In this document: positions 1 through 9,751 of the stretch, piece by piece | Layout: every line of letters begins with the position of its first letter | How positions within the stretch are numbered: the stretch's first letter is position 1 | Origin: Algibacter pacificus | GTDB taxonomy: Bacteria > Bacteroidota > Bacteroidia > Flavobacteriales > Flavobacteriaceae | Reading direction: 5' to 3' | Assembly: GCF_008033385.1 (NCBI RefSeq) | Contig: NZ_VOGY01000004.1 | Location: 1-64,000 of the forward strand | Length of the DNA: 64,000 nucleotides | Translations under genes and position numbers: made by a program | The notes under the pieces: model-generated | Databases searched by the model: none | Told to the model about the DNA's origin: nothing | Seen by the model: only the letters and a program-made list of their open reading frames with translations

Positions 1-850
1 AAAAAAGAACTTATTTTTAACTGGAATTTAGGTTGAAAAGCAACTTCTTTAAATGGATTTATAATAAAAAACAATCAGCAATTGTTATTTCGACGCAGGA
101 GAAATCGCATCATGGTTTACAGGTTGAAATAACTTACGCATATGTGATGTCTCCTTTGGTCGACATGACAAAAAAGAACTTATTTTTAACTGGAATTTAG
201 GTTGAAAACCAACACCTTCAAATTTATTGATTTTCATAAATAATCGACGATTGTCATTTCGACGTGAGGAGAAATCGCATCATGGTTTATAGGATGAAAT
301 AACTTACGCGTATGTGATGTCTCCTTCGGTCGACATGACAAAAAAGAACTTATTTTTTACTGGAATTTAGATTGAAAAGCAACTTCTTTAAATGGATTTA
401 TAATAAAAAACAATCAGCAATTGTCATTTCGACGTGAGGAGAAATCGCATCATGGTTTACAGGTTGAAATAACTTACTCATTTGTGATGTCTCCTTTGGT
501 CGACATGACAAAAAAGAACTTATTTTTAACTGGAATTTAGGTTGAAAAGCAACTTCTTTAAATGGATTTATAATAAAAAACAATCAGCAATTGTTATTTC
601 GACGTGAGGAGAAATCTCATCATATTTTTAGAGTCTAATAACTTACTACTCATATGTGATGTCTCCTTTGGTCGACATGACAAAAAAGAACTTATTTTTT
701 ACTGGAATTTAGGTTGAAAACCAACACCTTCAAATTTATTGATTTTCATAAATAATCGACGATTGTCATTTCGACGCAGGAGAAATCGCATCATGGTTTA
801 TAGGATGAAATAACTTACACGTATGTGATGCCACCTTTGGTCGACATGAC
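1..850. repeat. Array of five ~170-bp composite palindromic repeats
   Basis: Five head-to-tail units start at 1, 170, 340, 510 and 682, each beginning AAAAAAGAACTTATTTTT and ending GTCGACATGAC. Each unit holds an imperfect long inverted repeat: TGTCATTTCGACG plus GGAGAAATCGCATCA on the left, TGTGATGTCTCC plus GGTCGACATGACA on the right. The spacer between units is of two kinds: type A (AAGCAACTTCTTTAAATGG...) in units 1, 3 and 4, and type B (ACCAACACCTTCAAATTT...) in units 2 and 5. The left edge of the window cuts the array, so it may be longer. It resembles the REP-like palindromes common between flavobacterial genes. Reading frames inside it look accidental. Confidence 0.9.
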
Positions 851-912
851 AAAAAAACCTAAACTTGCAAACACACAGCAAAAAGAAACAAGTAAAAACA
901 CCTTAACAAATA

Positions 913-1080
913 CGCCCCGCGAGAAGGATTGATGCGGCATCCTTTTTTTGTACTACCTTTTCTATTTTAAATAGCTCCAACTTTAGTTTAGCTAAATTTT
1001 TACTAAATACAAAAATACCTACCTGCAAAAAAAGATATAGCGGAAAGCCTGTTTGCCATTTTTCATGGCAACTCGCCCTT
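913..1080 (+). repeat. Structured intergenic element, long form (possible ncRNA or mobile repeat)
   Basis: The sequence folds in a nested way. GCGAG at 919-923 pairs with CTCGC at 1072-1076. CTTTTTTTG at 942-950 pairs with CAAAAAAAG at 1026-1034. TTGCCAT/ATGGCAA at 1053-1059/1065-1071 forms a 3' hairpin. The conserved-looking pieces are GGATTGATGCGGCATCC and GCGGAAAGCC. A shorter relative lies at 38,482-38,559. AAGGAT (924-929) can also pair with ATCCTT (939-944) before seven T residues, like a weak plus-strand terminator. Function is unknown. Confidence 0.6.
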
Positions 1081-1096
1081 AAAAAACAATAGATGG

Positions 1097-2380
1097 TTAT
1101 ACTTTAAATTTCTTTTTAAACGGACGTATAATTAAGCGGGCTTCGCGGTCGAAACGGATATAATTATAGACCCAATTTACGAAAACAACCATACGATTTC
1201 GGAAACCAATTAGGAAGAATAAATGCACAAACATCCAAACATACCAAGCAAAAACACCTTGAAATCTAATGTTTTTTAAATCGACTACTGCTTTGTTTCT
1301 ACCTATGGTTGCCATGGCTCCTTTATCTTTATAACTAAAGGGTTTTAGAGGTTTTTCTTCAATAAGATTAAGAAGATTTTCGCCCAATTGCTGGCCTTGT
1401 TGAATGGCTGGTTGCGCCATCATAGGTAAACCATTCGGGTATGCTTCGGTGGCCATACAGGCAATATCACCGATGGCAAAAATATGTTCGAAACCTTTTA
1501 CTTGGTTGTACTGGTTTACCAACAACCGATTTCCACGAGTTACAAAATCTTTGGCATCCAACCCTTTAATGGTTGCGCCTTGTACACCTGCAGCCCAAAC
1601 TACGGTGGCGGTATCGAAGGTTAAATCGGAATTAGTTGTAACCGTTTTGCCATCGTAATTAGTTACACGAACATTTTTCCAAACGTGTACGCCTAGTTTT
1701 TCGAGAAAATCTTCGGCTTTTGCTGAGGCATTGGCACTCATCCTTTTTAACAAAACATCTCCGGATTGAATGATATTTATTTGCGCCAAACGGGTATCGA
1801 GATCGGGATAATCTTTAGGTAGAATACCTTTTTTTATTTCGGCCAATGCTCCGGCAAGCTCTACGCCTGTTGGTCCTCCGCCTACAATTACAAAACTCAT
1901 AAGCGCGATACGCTCGTTTAAATCTGACGTTAATAGCGCCTCCTCAAAATTTTCTAGAATTAAACTTCTTAAATTTAAGGATTGCGGTATGGTTTTCATG
2001 GCCATACTGTGCTTTTCTATTTCGGAATTTCCAAAATAGTTGGTTTTAGAACCCGATGCTACAACTAAATAATCGAATTTTAAATCGCCTATATTCGTTT
2101 TTATGGTGTTGCAAGTGGTATCAATTTCATTTACTTCTGCAAGTCTGAAATGAAAGTTTGGAAAGTCTTTTAAAATCTTTCTTATAGGATAGGCAATAGA
2201 GTCTGGCTCTAACCCACCCGTAGATACTTGATATAACAAAGGCTGAAATGTGTGGTAATTATGCTTATCCAATAATACCACTTGGACTTCTTGTTTCGAT
2301 AATTTTTTGGCTAATGCCACTCCTGCAAAACCACCACCAATAATTACAATTCGTGAGAAACTTGTTTTAGGTATGTTCAT
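1097..2380 (-). CDS. ndh: Type II NADH:quinone oxidoreductase (NDH-2)
   Basis: Single-subunit membrane-associated flavoenzyme that passes electrons from NADH to quinone without pumping protons. The N-terminal FAD-binding Rossmann motif IVIIGGGFAGVALAK and the second nucleotide-binding motif FVIVGGGPTGVELAG are plain, and AIGDIA is the second FAD-contact motif. The C-terminal part (FAWYVWMFVHLFFLIGFRNR) is hydrophobic and amphipathic, as expected for membrane attachment. Length 427 residues, normal for the family. I chose the ATG at 2,378-2,380; a TTG seven codons upstream would only add MHGKLLF. Transcribed alone, divergently from lpdA. Confidence 0.92.
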   Translation of the reverse strand: MNIPKTSFSRIVIIGGGFAGVALAKKLSKQEVQVVLLDKHNYHTFQPLLYQVSTGGLEPDSIAYPIRKILKDFPNFHFRLAEVNEIDTTCNTIKTNIGDLKFDYLVVASGSKTNYFGNSEIEKHSMAMKTIPQSLNLRSLILENFEEALLTSDLNERIALMSFVIVGGGPTGVELAGALAEIKKGILPKDYPDLDTRLAQINIIQSGDVLLKRMSANASAKAEDFLEKLGVHVWKNVRVTNYDGKTVTTNSDLTFDTATVVWAAGVQGATIKGLDAKDFVTRGNRLLVNQYNQVKGFEHIFAIGDIACMATEAYPNGLPMMAQPAIQQGQQLGENLLNLIEEKPLKPFSYKDKGAMATIGRNKAVVDLKNIRFQGVFAWYVWMFVHLFFLIGFRNRMVVFVNWVYNYIRFDREARLIIRPFKKKFKV

Positions 2381-2569
2381 AAATAATAACTTGCCATGCA
2401 AAGATAATAAAACAATAACAGATTAAATGACAGATTATATTATAGCTAAATCTCCTAAAAAGCAATGGAAACTTTATAAATATTTATTGGCTATTTTTTT
2501 TCGATTTAAGGCCAAGTTAATTCATTATTACAATTCGATTTTGTAAATTCGTAACCTAAAATTTAACAA

Positions 2570-3946
2570 ATGAGTAAATACGATATTATTGTTCTTGGAA
2601 GTGGACCTGGTGGTTATGTAACTGCTATTAGAGCGTCACAATTAGGTTTTAAAACTGCTATTGTTGAAAAAGAAAACCTTGGTGGAGTTTGCTTAAACTG
2701 GGGATGTATCCCTACGAAAGCCTTATTAAAATCTGCTCAAGTTTTTGAATATCTTAAACATGCTGAAGATTACGGTTTAAAAGTTAAAGATGCAGAGCAC
2801 GATTTTGATGCTGTTGTAAAACGTAGCCGTAGTGTTGCTGATGGTATGAGCAAAGGTGTACAGTTTTTATTAAAGAAAAACAAAGTAGACGTTATAAACG
2901 GTTACGGAAAACTTAAACCTGGCAAAAAAATTGATGTTGATGGTACTGAATATAGTGCCGATAATATTATCATTGCTACTGGAGCTCGCTCGCGTGAGTT
3001 ACCAAATTTACCACAGGATGGTGAAAAAGTAATTGGATACAGACAAGCCTTAACTTTAAAGAAACAACCTAAAAAAATGATTGTGGTTGGTTCTGGAGCT
3101 ATTGGTGTTGAGTTTGCATACTTTTACAACTCTATGGGAACCGATGTTACTATTGTAGAATATTTACCTAATATTGTTCCTGTTGAAGACGAGGATGTAT
3201 CTAAATTAGTAGAACGCTCTTTCAAAAAAGGAGGTATTAAAGTGATGACTTCTTCTGAAGTAACTTCTATTGATACTTCTGGCAAGGGTGTAAAAGCAAC
3301 GGTTAAAACTAGTAAAGGTGAAGAAGTTCTTGAAGCTGATATTATTTTAAGTGCTGTTGGAATTAAAACAAACATTGAAAACATTGGATTAGAAGATGTT
3401 GGAATTGTTGTAGATAGAGATAAAGTTATAGTTAACGATTTTTACCAAACTAATATCCCTGGATATTTTGCAATTGGCGATATTACTCCTGGTCCAGCTT
3501 TAGCCCACGTTGCTTCTGCTGAAGGGATACTTTGTGTTGAAAAATTAGCCGGACAACATGTTCAAGCTTTAGACTACGGAAACATTCCTGGTTGTACTTA
3601 CTGTACACCTGAGATTGCCTCTGTTGGTATTACTGAAAAACAAGCTAAGGAAAAAGGTTTAGATGTTAAGATTGGTAAATTCCCATTCTCTGCGTCTGGA
3701 AAAGCTAGTGCTGGCGGAAATAAAGAAGGTTTTGTAAAAGTAATTTTCGATGCTAAATATGGCGAATGGTTAGGATGCCACATGGTTGGAGCTGGTGTTA
3801 CCGATATGATTGCTGAGGCTGTTTTAGGTAGAAAACTAGAAACTACAGGTCATGAAGTATTAAAAACCATTCACCCACACCCAACCATGAGTGAGGCTGT
3901 TATGGAAGCTGTTGCAGCGGCTTATGATGAAGTGATTCATATCTAA
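2570..3946 (+). CDS. lpdA: Dihydrolipoyl dehydrogenase (E3)
   Basis: FAD- and NAD-dependent E3 subunit of 2-oxoacid dehydrogenase and glycine cleavage complexes, reoxidising dihydrolipoamide. The redox-active disulfide motif GGVCLNWGCIPTKALL is present, the FAD motif is IIVLGSGPGGYVTAIRA, the NAD motif is MIVVGSGAIGVEFAYFY, and the catalytic His-Glu dyad sits in HPHPTMSEAVMEA near the C terminus. Length 458 residues, usual for the family. No E1 or E2 gene lies nearby, so it is a stand-alone E3. It ends at a strong hairpin shared with the opposing gene. Confidence 0.96.
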   Translation: MSKYDIIVLGSGPGGYVTAIRASQLGFKTAIVEKENLGGVCLNWGCIPTKALLKSAQVFEYLKHAEDYGLKVKDAEHDFDAVVKRSRSVADGMSKGVQFLLKKNKVDVINGYGKLKPGKKIDVDGTEYSADNIIIATGARSRELPNLPQDGEKVIGYRQALTLKKQPKKMIVVGSGAIGVEFAYFYNSMGTDVTIVEYLPNIVPVEDEDVSKLVERSFKKGGIKVMTSSEVTSIDTSGKGVKATVKTSKGEEVLEADIILSAVGIKTNIENIGLEDVGIVVDRDKVIVNDFYQTNIPGYFAIGDITPGPALAHVASAEGILCVEKLAGQHVQALDYGNIPGCTYCTPEIASVGITEKQAKEKGLDVKIGKFPFSASGKASAGGNKEGFVKVIFDAKYGEWLGCHMVGAGVTDMIAEAVLGRKLETTGHEVLKTIHPHPTMSEAVMEAVAAAYDEVIHI

Positions 3947-3977
3947 TATAAAACGTTTTTAAACGTTAGAAATATAA

Positions 3978-4016
3978 AAAATGCGATTCAAAAAATTTTG
4001 AATCGCATTTTTTTTT
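3978..4016. terminator. Bidirectional intrinsic terminator
   Basis: A perfect hairpin ATGCGATTCAAAA-AA-TTTTGAATCGCAT is flanked by A residues on the left and a run of T residues on the right. It can stop lpdA transcription on the plus strand and the converging gene 4,015-4,512 on the minus strand. Confidence 0.88.
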
Positions 4017-4512
4017 AAAACTTATATTTGGCTCCTAATTTAAAAAGCGAGTTTGTACTTGGTAAACTTTGTTTAAATGGACTATCGTTGCTTAAATTAT
4101 AATTAAACCGAGCTTCCATCAATAATGATTCGTTAACATCGTATTGCACGCCTAAAGTTGCTGAAGTTGATACATCCTCTATAGTTCCATTTTTAAAAAG
4201 CAAATTTGTTGTTGCTCCAAAGAGCACACTAAACTTTTCAGCAAAACTATATTTCGCTAATAATGGAAATTCTTTTACCCCATAGCTCTCACCAAAACCT
4301 CCAAAGTTAGTTTCAATATTTTCGGCTCGAATAATCCAATTATCATTTAATCTATATTCCGAGAAGTAACTGGAGAAAGGTAATACCGTTTTATTTATAT
4401 TAACTTGATCGCTTATCTCAAACGAATCTTCTTTTTCTTTTGTTTTGTCTTGTGCATTTAACACAAAATAAGCAGGATAAATTATACATAGAATAAGTAA
4501 AGTTTCCTTCAT
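4015..4512 (-). CDS. Small secreted barrel-like protein, unknown function
   Basis: 165 residues starting MKETLLILCIIYPAYFVLNAQ, a signal peptide with a likely cleavage after NAQ. The rest alternates polar and hydrophobic residues in short strands (WIIRAENIETNFGG, FPLLAKYSF, SVLFGATTNLLF, LLMEARFNYNL) and ends in LGAKYKF, the C-terminal aromatic signature of outer-membrane beta-barrels. It is probably a small outer-membrane protein. I chose the ATG at 4,510-4,512 because it puts the signal peptide at the N terminus. The stop codon lies inside the terminator region. I do not recognise a named family. Confidence 0.65.
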   Translation of the reverse strand: MKETLLILCIIYPAYFVLNAQDKTKEKEDSFEISDQVNINKTVLPFSSYFSEYRLNDNWIIRAENIETNFGGFGESYGVKEFPLLAKYSFAEKFSVLFGATTNLLFKNGTIEDVSTSATLGVQYDVNESLLMEARFNYNLSNDSPFKQSLPSTNSLFKLGAKYKF

Positions 4513-4625
4513 AGTTAAATGCTTGTAAATAATACTACACAAAGCTAACTTTAATAGCTGTTAATCTTTCATAAAAATTTTATAATTTAAACTTAAAAGA
4601 AACTAAGTGTTCTCCTTAAATTAAA

Positions 4626-5042
4626 TTACAAAAAACTCTGTATAGCTAATCCGTAACTTGCCATACCAAAGCCTAAAATTACGCCTTTAGCATTTGGCGA
4701 AATATATGATTGATGACGAAATTCTTCGCGAGAAAACGTGTTAGAAATATGCACTTCTACTACCGGGGTTGTAATCCCTTTTATAGCATCGCCAATACCA
4801 ATAGAAGTATGGGTATAAGCACCAGCATTTAAAATAACACCGTCATAACTAAAGCCTACTTCGTGTAACTTATCAATAAGTTCGCCTTCTATATTAGATT
4901 GAAAATACTCCAAACTTACCGTTGGATATTGTGCTTTTAATTGGCTAAAAAAGTCTTCAAAAGTTAGGCTTCCATAAATTTCAGGCTCTCTTTTTCCTAA
5001 TAAATTTAAATTTGGCCCGTTGATAATCATTAATTTTTTCAT
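4626..5042 (-). CDS. aroQ: 3-dehydroquinate dehydratase, type II
   Basis: Converts 3-dehydroquinate to 3-dehydroshikimate in the shikimate pathway; type II enzymes form dodecamers. Family motifs are all visible: MIINGPNLNLLGKREPEIYG with the catalytic Tyr, SNIEGELID, GVILNAGAYTHTSIGI, and PVVEVHISN with the catalytic His. The start is ATG at 5,040-5,042, which gives 138 residues (normal); a longer frame upstream would add about 20 residues before the conserved N terminus. It is divergent from xerD. Confidence 0.95.
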   Translation of the reverse strand: MKKLMIINGPNLNLLGKREPEIYGSLTFEDFFSQLKAQYPTVSLEYFQSNIEGELIDKLHEVGFSYDGVILNAGAYTHTSIGIGDAIKGITTPVVEVHISNTFSREEFRHQSYISPNAKGVILGFGMASYGLAIQSFL

Positions 5043-5194
5043 ACGGTAAATATATTTAATTTTTACATAAAAATAAATCCACACCCTTTTTAAAACAAAC
5101 AACTTTTAACCAAATAAAAATTAGTTCTTTCTTTTAATTTTTAAGTTTTATTTTAATTGAAATAACTCCACATATTTTCTTTACTTTTATCCTA

Positions 5195-6109
5195 ATGAAA
5201 TGGAATCAAGCTATAAAGGATTATGTTTTCTACCTAAAAATAGAGCGTGGATTATCAGAAAACTCAATACATAGTTATGTGCTAGATGTTGAGAAATTAA
5301 TATCTTTCCTTGAAGAAAAAGAAATTAACGAGACTCCTATTTCTATTTCTGAAGTTACCATCCGTGAATTTATATATAGTGCGTCTAAAAAAATTAACGA
5401 ACGCTCGCAATCTCGTTTAATTTCGGGATTACGAAGTTTTTTCAATTACTTGGTTTTTGAAGATTACCGTGTAAATAATCCTTTAGAACTTATAGAATCA
5501 CCTAAAATAGGGCGTAAACTTCCAGATACCTTATCGGAAGAAGAAATTGACCGCCTAATAAAAGCCATAGATTTAAGCAAACCAGAAGGCGAACGCAATC
5601 GTGCCATGCTAGAAACCTTATACGGTTGCGGTTTACGGGTGAGTGAATTGGTAAATTTAAAACTATCAGATTTATTTTTTGATGAAGGCTTTATAAAAGT
5701 TACCGGAAAAGGCGATAAACAACGCTTTGTTCCTATTGTGGATGTTACTAAAAAATACATCAACATCTATAGAAAAAACATTAGAAACCACATGAATATT
5801 CAGGCTGGCTTTGAAGACACCTTATTTTTAAACCGACGAGGAAAACAATTAACGCGCGCCATGATTTTTACTATAATTAAACAATTAGCTGTAAAAATTG
5901 ATTTAAAAAAACGTATTTCTCCACATACTTTTAGACACTCTTTTGCAACACATCTGTTGGAAAATAATGCCGATTTACGTTCCATACAACTTATGTTAGG
6001 CCATGAAAGTATTACCACTACCGAAATTTACGTGCATTTGGATAACACACACCTTTCTAAGGTAATAGAGCAATTTCATCCGAGGAAAAAAGATTCATGT
6101 AAGAAATAA
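5195..6109 (+). CDS. xerD: Site-specific tyrosine recombinase XerD
   Basis: Tyrosine recombinase expected to resolve chromosome dimers at dif with XerC. The N-terminal SAM-like core-binding domain covers about residues 5-90. The catalytic residues are all in place: R148 (GCGLRVSEL), K172 (GKGDKQR), H244 and R247 (HTFRHSF), H270 (LGHES) and Y279 (EIYVHLD). Length 304 residues is typical of chromosomal Xer proteins, and there is no neighbouring integrase context such as an att repeat or cargo genes. XerC versus XerD cannot be settled here; the call rests on overall resemblance. Confidence 0.9.
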   Translation: MKWNQAIKDYVFYLKIERGLSENSIHSYVLDVEKLISFLEEKEINETPISISEVTIREFIYSASKKINERSQSRLISGLRSFFNYLVFEDYRVNNPLELIESPKIGRKLPDTLSEEEIDRLIKAIDLSKPEGERNRAMLETLYGCGLRVSELVNLKLSDLFFDEGFIKVTGKGDKQRFVPIVDVTKKYINIYRKNIRNHMNIQAGFEDTLFLNRRGKQLTRAMIFTIIKQLAVKIDLKKRISPHTFRHSFATHLLENNADLRSIQLMLGHESITTTEIYVHLDNTHLSKVIEQFHPRKKDSCKK

Positions 6110-6211
6110 GTTAAAAAAACAGGTTTTAAAAGTGACTTACTTTAAATACTTGTGTCTCAATTACAACATCTATTTATTATAAACCAACCGCATTAAATCC
6201 CTAAAAATAGT

Positions 6212-7357
6212 ATGTATGTAATTTCAACTATACGTCAGTTTTTTAAACCCAAAAAAATGAAATGGAAATTTGCTGTAGAAAACTCCAAAATAGGGGTTTG
6301 GGACTGGAATGCTAAAACAAATAAAATTTTCTATAGCAAAGAATCTAAAAATATTTTAGGGTATAAAAATAATGAAATAAAAAACATTCCAGAAGAATGG
6401 CATAAACGGGTACACCCAGAAGACCGAGACACCTACCATAAAGACTTACAAAATCATTTATTAGGAAACATAGATACCTATAAAAACGAACATCGCGTAT
6501 TATGCAAAGATGGAAATTACAAATGGGTTTTAGACCGCGGAAAAATTGTAAGGAAAGATAAAACTGGTAAGCCCTTACGTATTATAGGTACCCACGTAGA
6601 CATTACACAGCGAAAAAAAAATGAAATGCTTTTAAATGAAAATTTTAAAATCATTACAGATCAAAACAAAAGACTTTATAATTTTACCCACATTGTTTCT
6701 CATAATTTAAGAACACATATTGGCAATTTAACTAGCGTTTTAGAGTTTTATGAATCTTCAACATCTGAAGAGGAAAAGGATGAAATGTTTAATTATTTAA
6801 AAACCATTTCATCTGCTTTAACCACTACAATTACCAATTTAAACGAGGTTATTAGTGTGAGCCCCGAATACAATAACACCAATAGAAATATCAACATAAA
6901 TCGTTCCATTTCAACTATACTACAAAACCTTGACATGGATATTACCACAAAAAAAGCCGTCATAAATATAGATATAGACTCCAATTTATTTGTTACCGGA
7001 AATTCGGCATATATAGAAAGTATTTTTCATAATTTAATATCTAACGCCCTAAAGTACGTGCACCCAAGTAAAACTCCGGTAATTGATATAAAAAGTATTC
7101 AAACTAAAGACAGCTTCGAAATTTTGGTTGCAGATAATGGGATTGGCATTGATTTAAAGAAATACAAATCGCAAATATTTGGTATGTACAATACCTTTCA
7201 TGAAAGTGACAGAAAAGACTCTGAAGGCATTGGGCTTTACTTAACAAAAGTTCAAATGGAAGATTTAGGAGGACAAATTACCATTGATAGCGCATTAAAT
7301 ATTGGAACAACATTTAAACTAAGTTTTCCAAAAGAAATCGCTTTTCTAGACCAATAG
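6212..7357 (+). CDS. PAS-domain sensor histidine kinase
   Basis: 381 residues without a membrane segment. A PAS/PAC domain spans about residues 19-135 (VENSKIGVWDWN to THVDITQRKK). The dimerisation/phosphoacceptor helix carries H164 in HIVSHNLRTHIGN. The ATPase domain has an N box (NLISNALKY), a G1 box (VADNGIGID) and a G2 box (SEGIGLYLTK). It is therefore probably a cytosolic autokinase. No response regulator is adjacent, so it is an orphan kinase. ATG at 6,212 was used; a second ATG at 6,257 is possible, just before the PAS domain. Confidence 0.85.
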   Translation: MYVISTIRQFFKPKKMKWKFAVENSKIGVWDWNAKTNKIFYSKESKNILGYKNNEIKNIPEEWHKRVHPEDRDTYHKDLQNHLLGNIDTYKNEHRVLCKDGNYKWVLDRGKIVRKDKTGKPLRIIGTHVDITQRKKNEMLLNENFKIITDQNKRLYNFTHIVSHNLRTHIGNLTSVLEFYESSTSEEEKDEMFNYLKTISSALTTTITNLNEVISVSPEYNNTNRNININRSISTILQNLDMDITTKKAVINIDIDSNLFVTGNSAYIESIFHNLISNALKYVHPSKTPVIDIKSIQTKDSFEILVADNGIGIDLKKYKSQIFGMYNTFHESDRKDSEGIGLYLTKVQMEDLGGQITIDSALNIGTTFKLSFPKEIAFLDQ

Positions 7358-7451
7358 CTTTTAACAGGTATAGCTACAGAAATTTGTTCTCATTATTTCA
7401 TAAAAAATAAAAGACATAATTATTTTTTAAATAACCTCAATCGATCTTATT

Positions 7452-9524
7452 TTAATTCATTAATTCTGAATGCGCGAGAATCAACTCTATTTTTTTAATA
7501 ATAACGGTAATTTGATCCATTTGTGTTTCTATATTTCTAAAAAACAAACTAATATCTCTATTTACCCAACTTTCTGAAATAACACGTGCCCCTAAACTAA
7601 TTCTTAAAACAGCACTTTGTAAATTATTACCATATTTTACACTAACGGCTTGGCCAATATGACATTTTTGACCAGCAAGTCTAATAATTTCTAATGGAGC
7701 ACCTTCAAACTTAGCAGACAAATCTGAGTTTAATAACGTATAAAGTTTTTTAACTTGATTTATAGGTAATGCTTCATTATCTTTAAGAATGAAAAAAGGA
7801 AAAATAGTACGAATATTTCTTATTCCAAATTCTTTATCATTATAAGTATTGGTACGGATTTCATTAGCATAAACAGGTTCTAAAAAAACAGCTTCTTTTA
7901 TAGAGTCTTCAACAAAATTACAGAACATTTCAATTCCCATATTTCTATATAAAATTGGTGTTTTAAAATAGCGATCCATTTCAACTATGGCCGCATTCCA
8001 ACGCATATAAGACCCGTAATTAAATCCATCAGACAAACCTGTTGAACAAACCCAGGATGTTGGCCAATCAGAATAATTGTAATATTTCGTTAAGCCCTCT
8101 GGCAACATTTTTTTAGTAGAAACTATGGTTTTAGTTACATTTTTTGGAAAAATTAATGCTCCCGAATATGGAGGTCCTGTAAAATATTTACTTCCTGTTA
8201 TACTTACAATATACCCGTTATCTAGATAACACTGCACATCGGTTGGATCTAACCTTAATTGGGCGGCGTCTATAATAACTTGTATAGATAAATCTTTGAG
8301 CGTATCTAAATTCTTCATCATTTTCTCACTAGGCGATTGATAGCCTAATTTTGAATGATCCATAACATGCAAGACGATATGCTTTCCTAATTTATTAGTT
8401 TCAGAAATAGCTTTAAACACCTCATCATCCAATTGATCTGTGGTTTTTAATTGCCCATTTTCGTCTCTAAACGGAACTTTAATTAAATCGACATCTCTAA
8501 AACCCTCCAGTTTATCTCCTTTTGTAATGGGATAATTTAATGCCGTATTATTTTCAAAATGACAACCTTTTAATGCGGCGGGTACCCCACTTCCTGTTTC
8601 GTCTGACGCGACTAACACATGTGTGATTTCTTTATTTGTAATAATTTGAGTAATAGCCGCTACTTGAAGTGAAGAATCGGTTCCTGATGGGGAGAAAATG
8701 ATTTCACAAGCCTCATTTATTCCAAATATTTTTCTTAAATTCTGCTTTAATAATTCCGAAAACTCAATGGTACTCTGCTTAAAGCCATGTTTTAAACTAT
8801 TTTTAATTAATATACTTCTTGCCTTATCTGTTTTATCAAAAGCAAAATTAGAGACGCTAGTTGCTGTAGAAGAAGCAAAAGTAAAGGCATCTGGTCTTGG
8901 AAATGGTCTGCAACCATATTTATTTAACAACTCAACCTCATCAATATTCAATCTAAGATCGCCTCCGGCCATTAATAAATATTCCGTTGGTTTTGCTAAA
9001 TTTTCAATAATTGGTTTCCATGTATCTTTAAATACTTTATTAACATTATTTATACCATGAAAGGCCTGTAATTCTTTTTGATTTAATAGTGATTTTACAC
9101 TTAAATCTTCGCTATCTTTAATTAAATTAATTAAAACGTAATTCACCCCTTCCAACTTTTCTTTATCCTCTTTTCGTAATAATTTATAGAATATCCGGGT
9201 AACTTCAAAAGCAGCAACATCACAAAGAGCGATATCCTCATTTTTACGCTCTAAAGCTTTATACCAAAGTTGCCATTCTATACCATACCTTAAATAAACT
9301 AGTGCTAAAACAGGGTTTTTTAAATACAATGCCCCTATTATAATAGATTCATTTGGTACAATTTTAAAAACGTTAGGTACACTAGTAGAGGTAATTATAT
9401 TTATATTATTTATCTTGGGTACAGTATTAAATCGTTTTAGAACATGAACTAGATAATTTACATTTTCCTTTTCAAATAAACTTGTTCTTTTATATTGATC
9501 CTCTATAAGTATATTATTTGTCAT
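7452..9524 (-). CDS. Large PLP-dependent enzyme with unassigned N-terminal domain
   Basis: 690 residues. The C-terminal two thirds look like a fold-type I PLP enzyme of the class V aminotransferase kind: phosphate-binding FSPSGTDSS (277-285), the pyridine-nitrogen aspartate in VIIDAAQL (D419, Q422) and a Schiff-base lysine in ITGSKYFTGPP (K446). About 200 residues precede the usual N terminus of such enzymes and match nothing I recognise. The reaction could be transamination, beta-elimination or desulfuration; the sequence alone does not say. The gene is monocistronic with AT-rich flanks and no pathway neighbours. Confidence 0.7.
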   Translation of the reverse strand: MTNNILIEDQYKRTSLFEKENVNYLVHVLKRFNTVPKINNINIITSTSVPNVFKIVPNESIIIGALYLKNPVLALVYLRYGIEWQLWYKALERKNEDIALCDVAAFEVTRIFYKLLRKEDKEKLEGVNYVLINLIKDSEDLSVKSLLNQKELQAFHGINNVNKVFKDTWKPIIENLAKPTEYLLMAGGDLRLNIDEVELLNKYGCRPFPRPDAFTFASSTATSVSNFAFDKTDKARSILIKNSLKHGFKQSTIEFSELLKQNLRKIFGINEACEIIFSPSGTDSSLQVAAITQIITNKEITHVLVASDETGSGVPAALKGCHFENNTALNYPITKGDKLEGFRDVDLIKVPFRDENGQLKTTDQLDDEVFKAISETNKLGKHIVLHVMDHSKLGYQSPSEKMMKNLDTLKDLSIQVIIDAAQLRLDPTDVQCYLDNGYIVSITGSKYFTGPPYSGALIFPKNVTKTIVSTKKMLPEGLTKYYNYSDWPTSWVCSTGLSDGFNYGSYMRWNAAIVEMDRYFKTPILYRNMGIEMFCNFVEDSIKEAVFLEPVYANEIRTNTYNDKEFGIRNIRTIFPFFILKDNEALPINQVKKLYTLLNSDLSAKFEGAPLEIIRLAGQKCHIGQAVSVKYGNNLQSAVLRISLGARVISESWVNRDISLFFRNIETQMDQITVIIKKIELILAHSELMN

Positions 9525-9751
9525 ATGTACTTTAATTTAATGTTCTATCAAGAACCTATTTTACTAACAATCTAACCTGTAAAGATTAGTATCAATTATT
9601 TTTTAAACAGTGCAAATAACGTGTTTATATTATAAAATTGCACAATAAAAATTCTATAACACCACAACACACCTAATTTTTAATTAAAATTTAAAATCTG
9701 AGTAGGTTAACCGTTATTATTTAATAAAATTTTAGTTAATTCTGTTGTTTT

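Noticed and set aside
398-583. Open frame of about 60 codons inside the repeat array
   Set aside because: It follows the repeat unit and is broken in neighbouring copies, so it is a by-product of the repeat sequence.
5195-6109. Integrase of a mobile island
   Set aside because: Length and motifs fit chromosomal Xer, it is next to aroQ, and no attachment repeat, tRNA or cargo genes are present.
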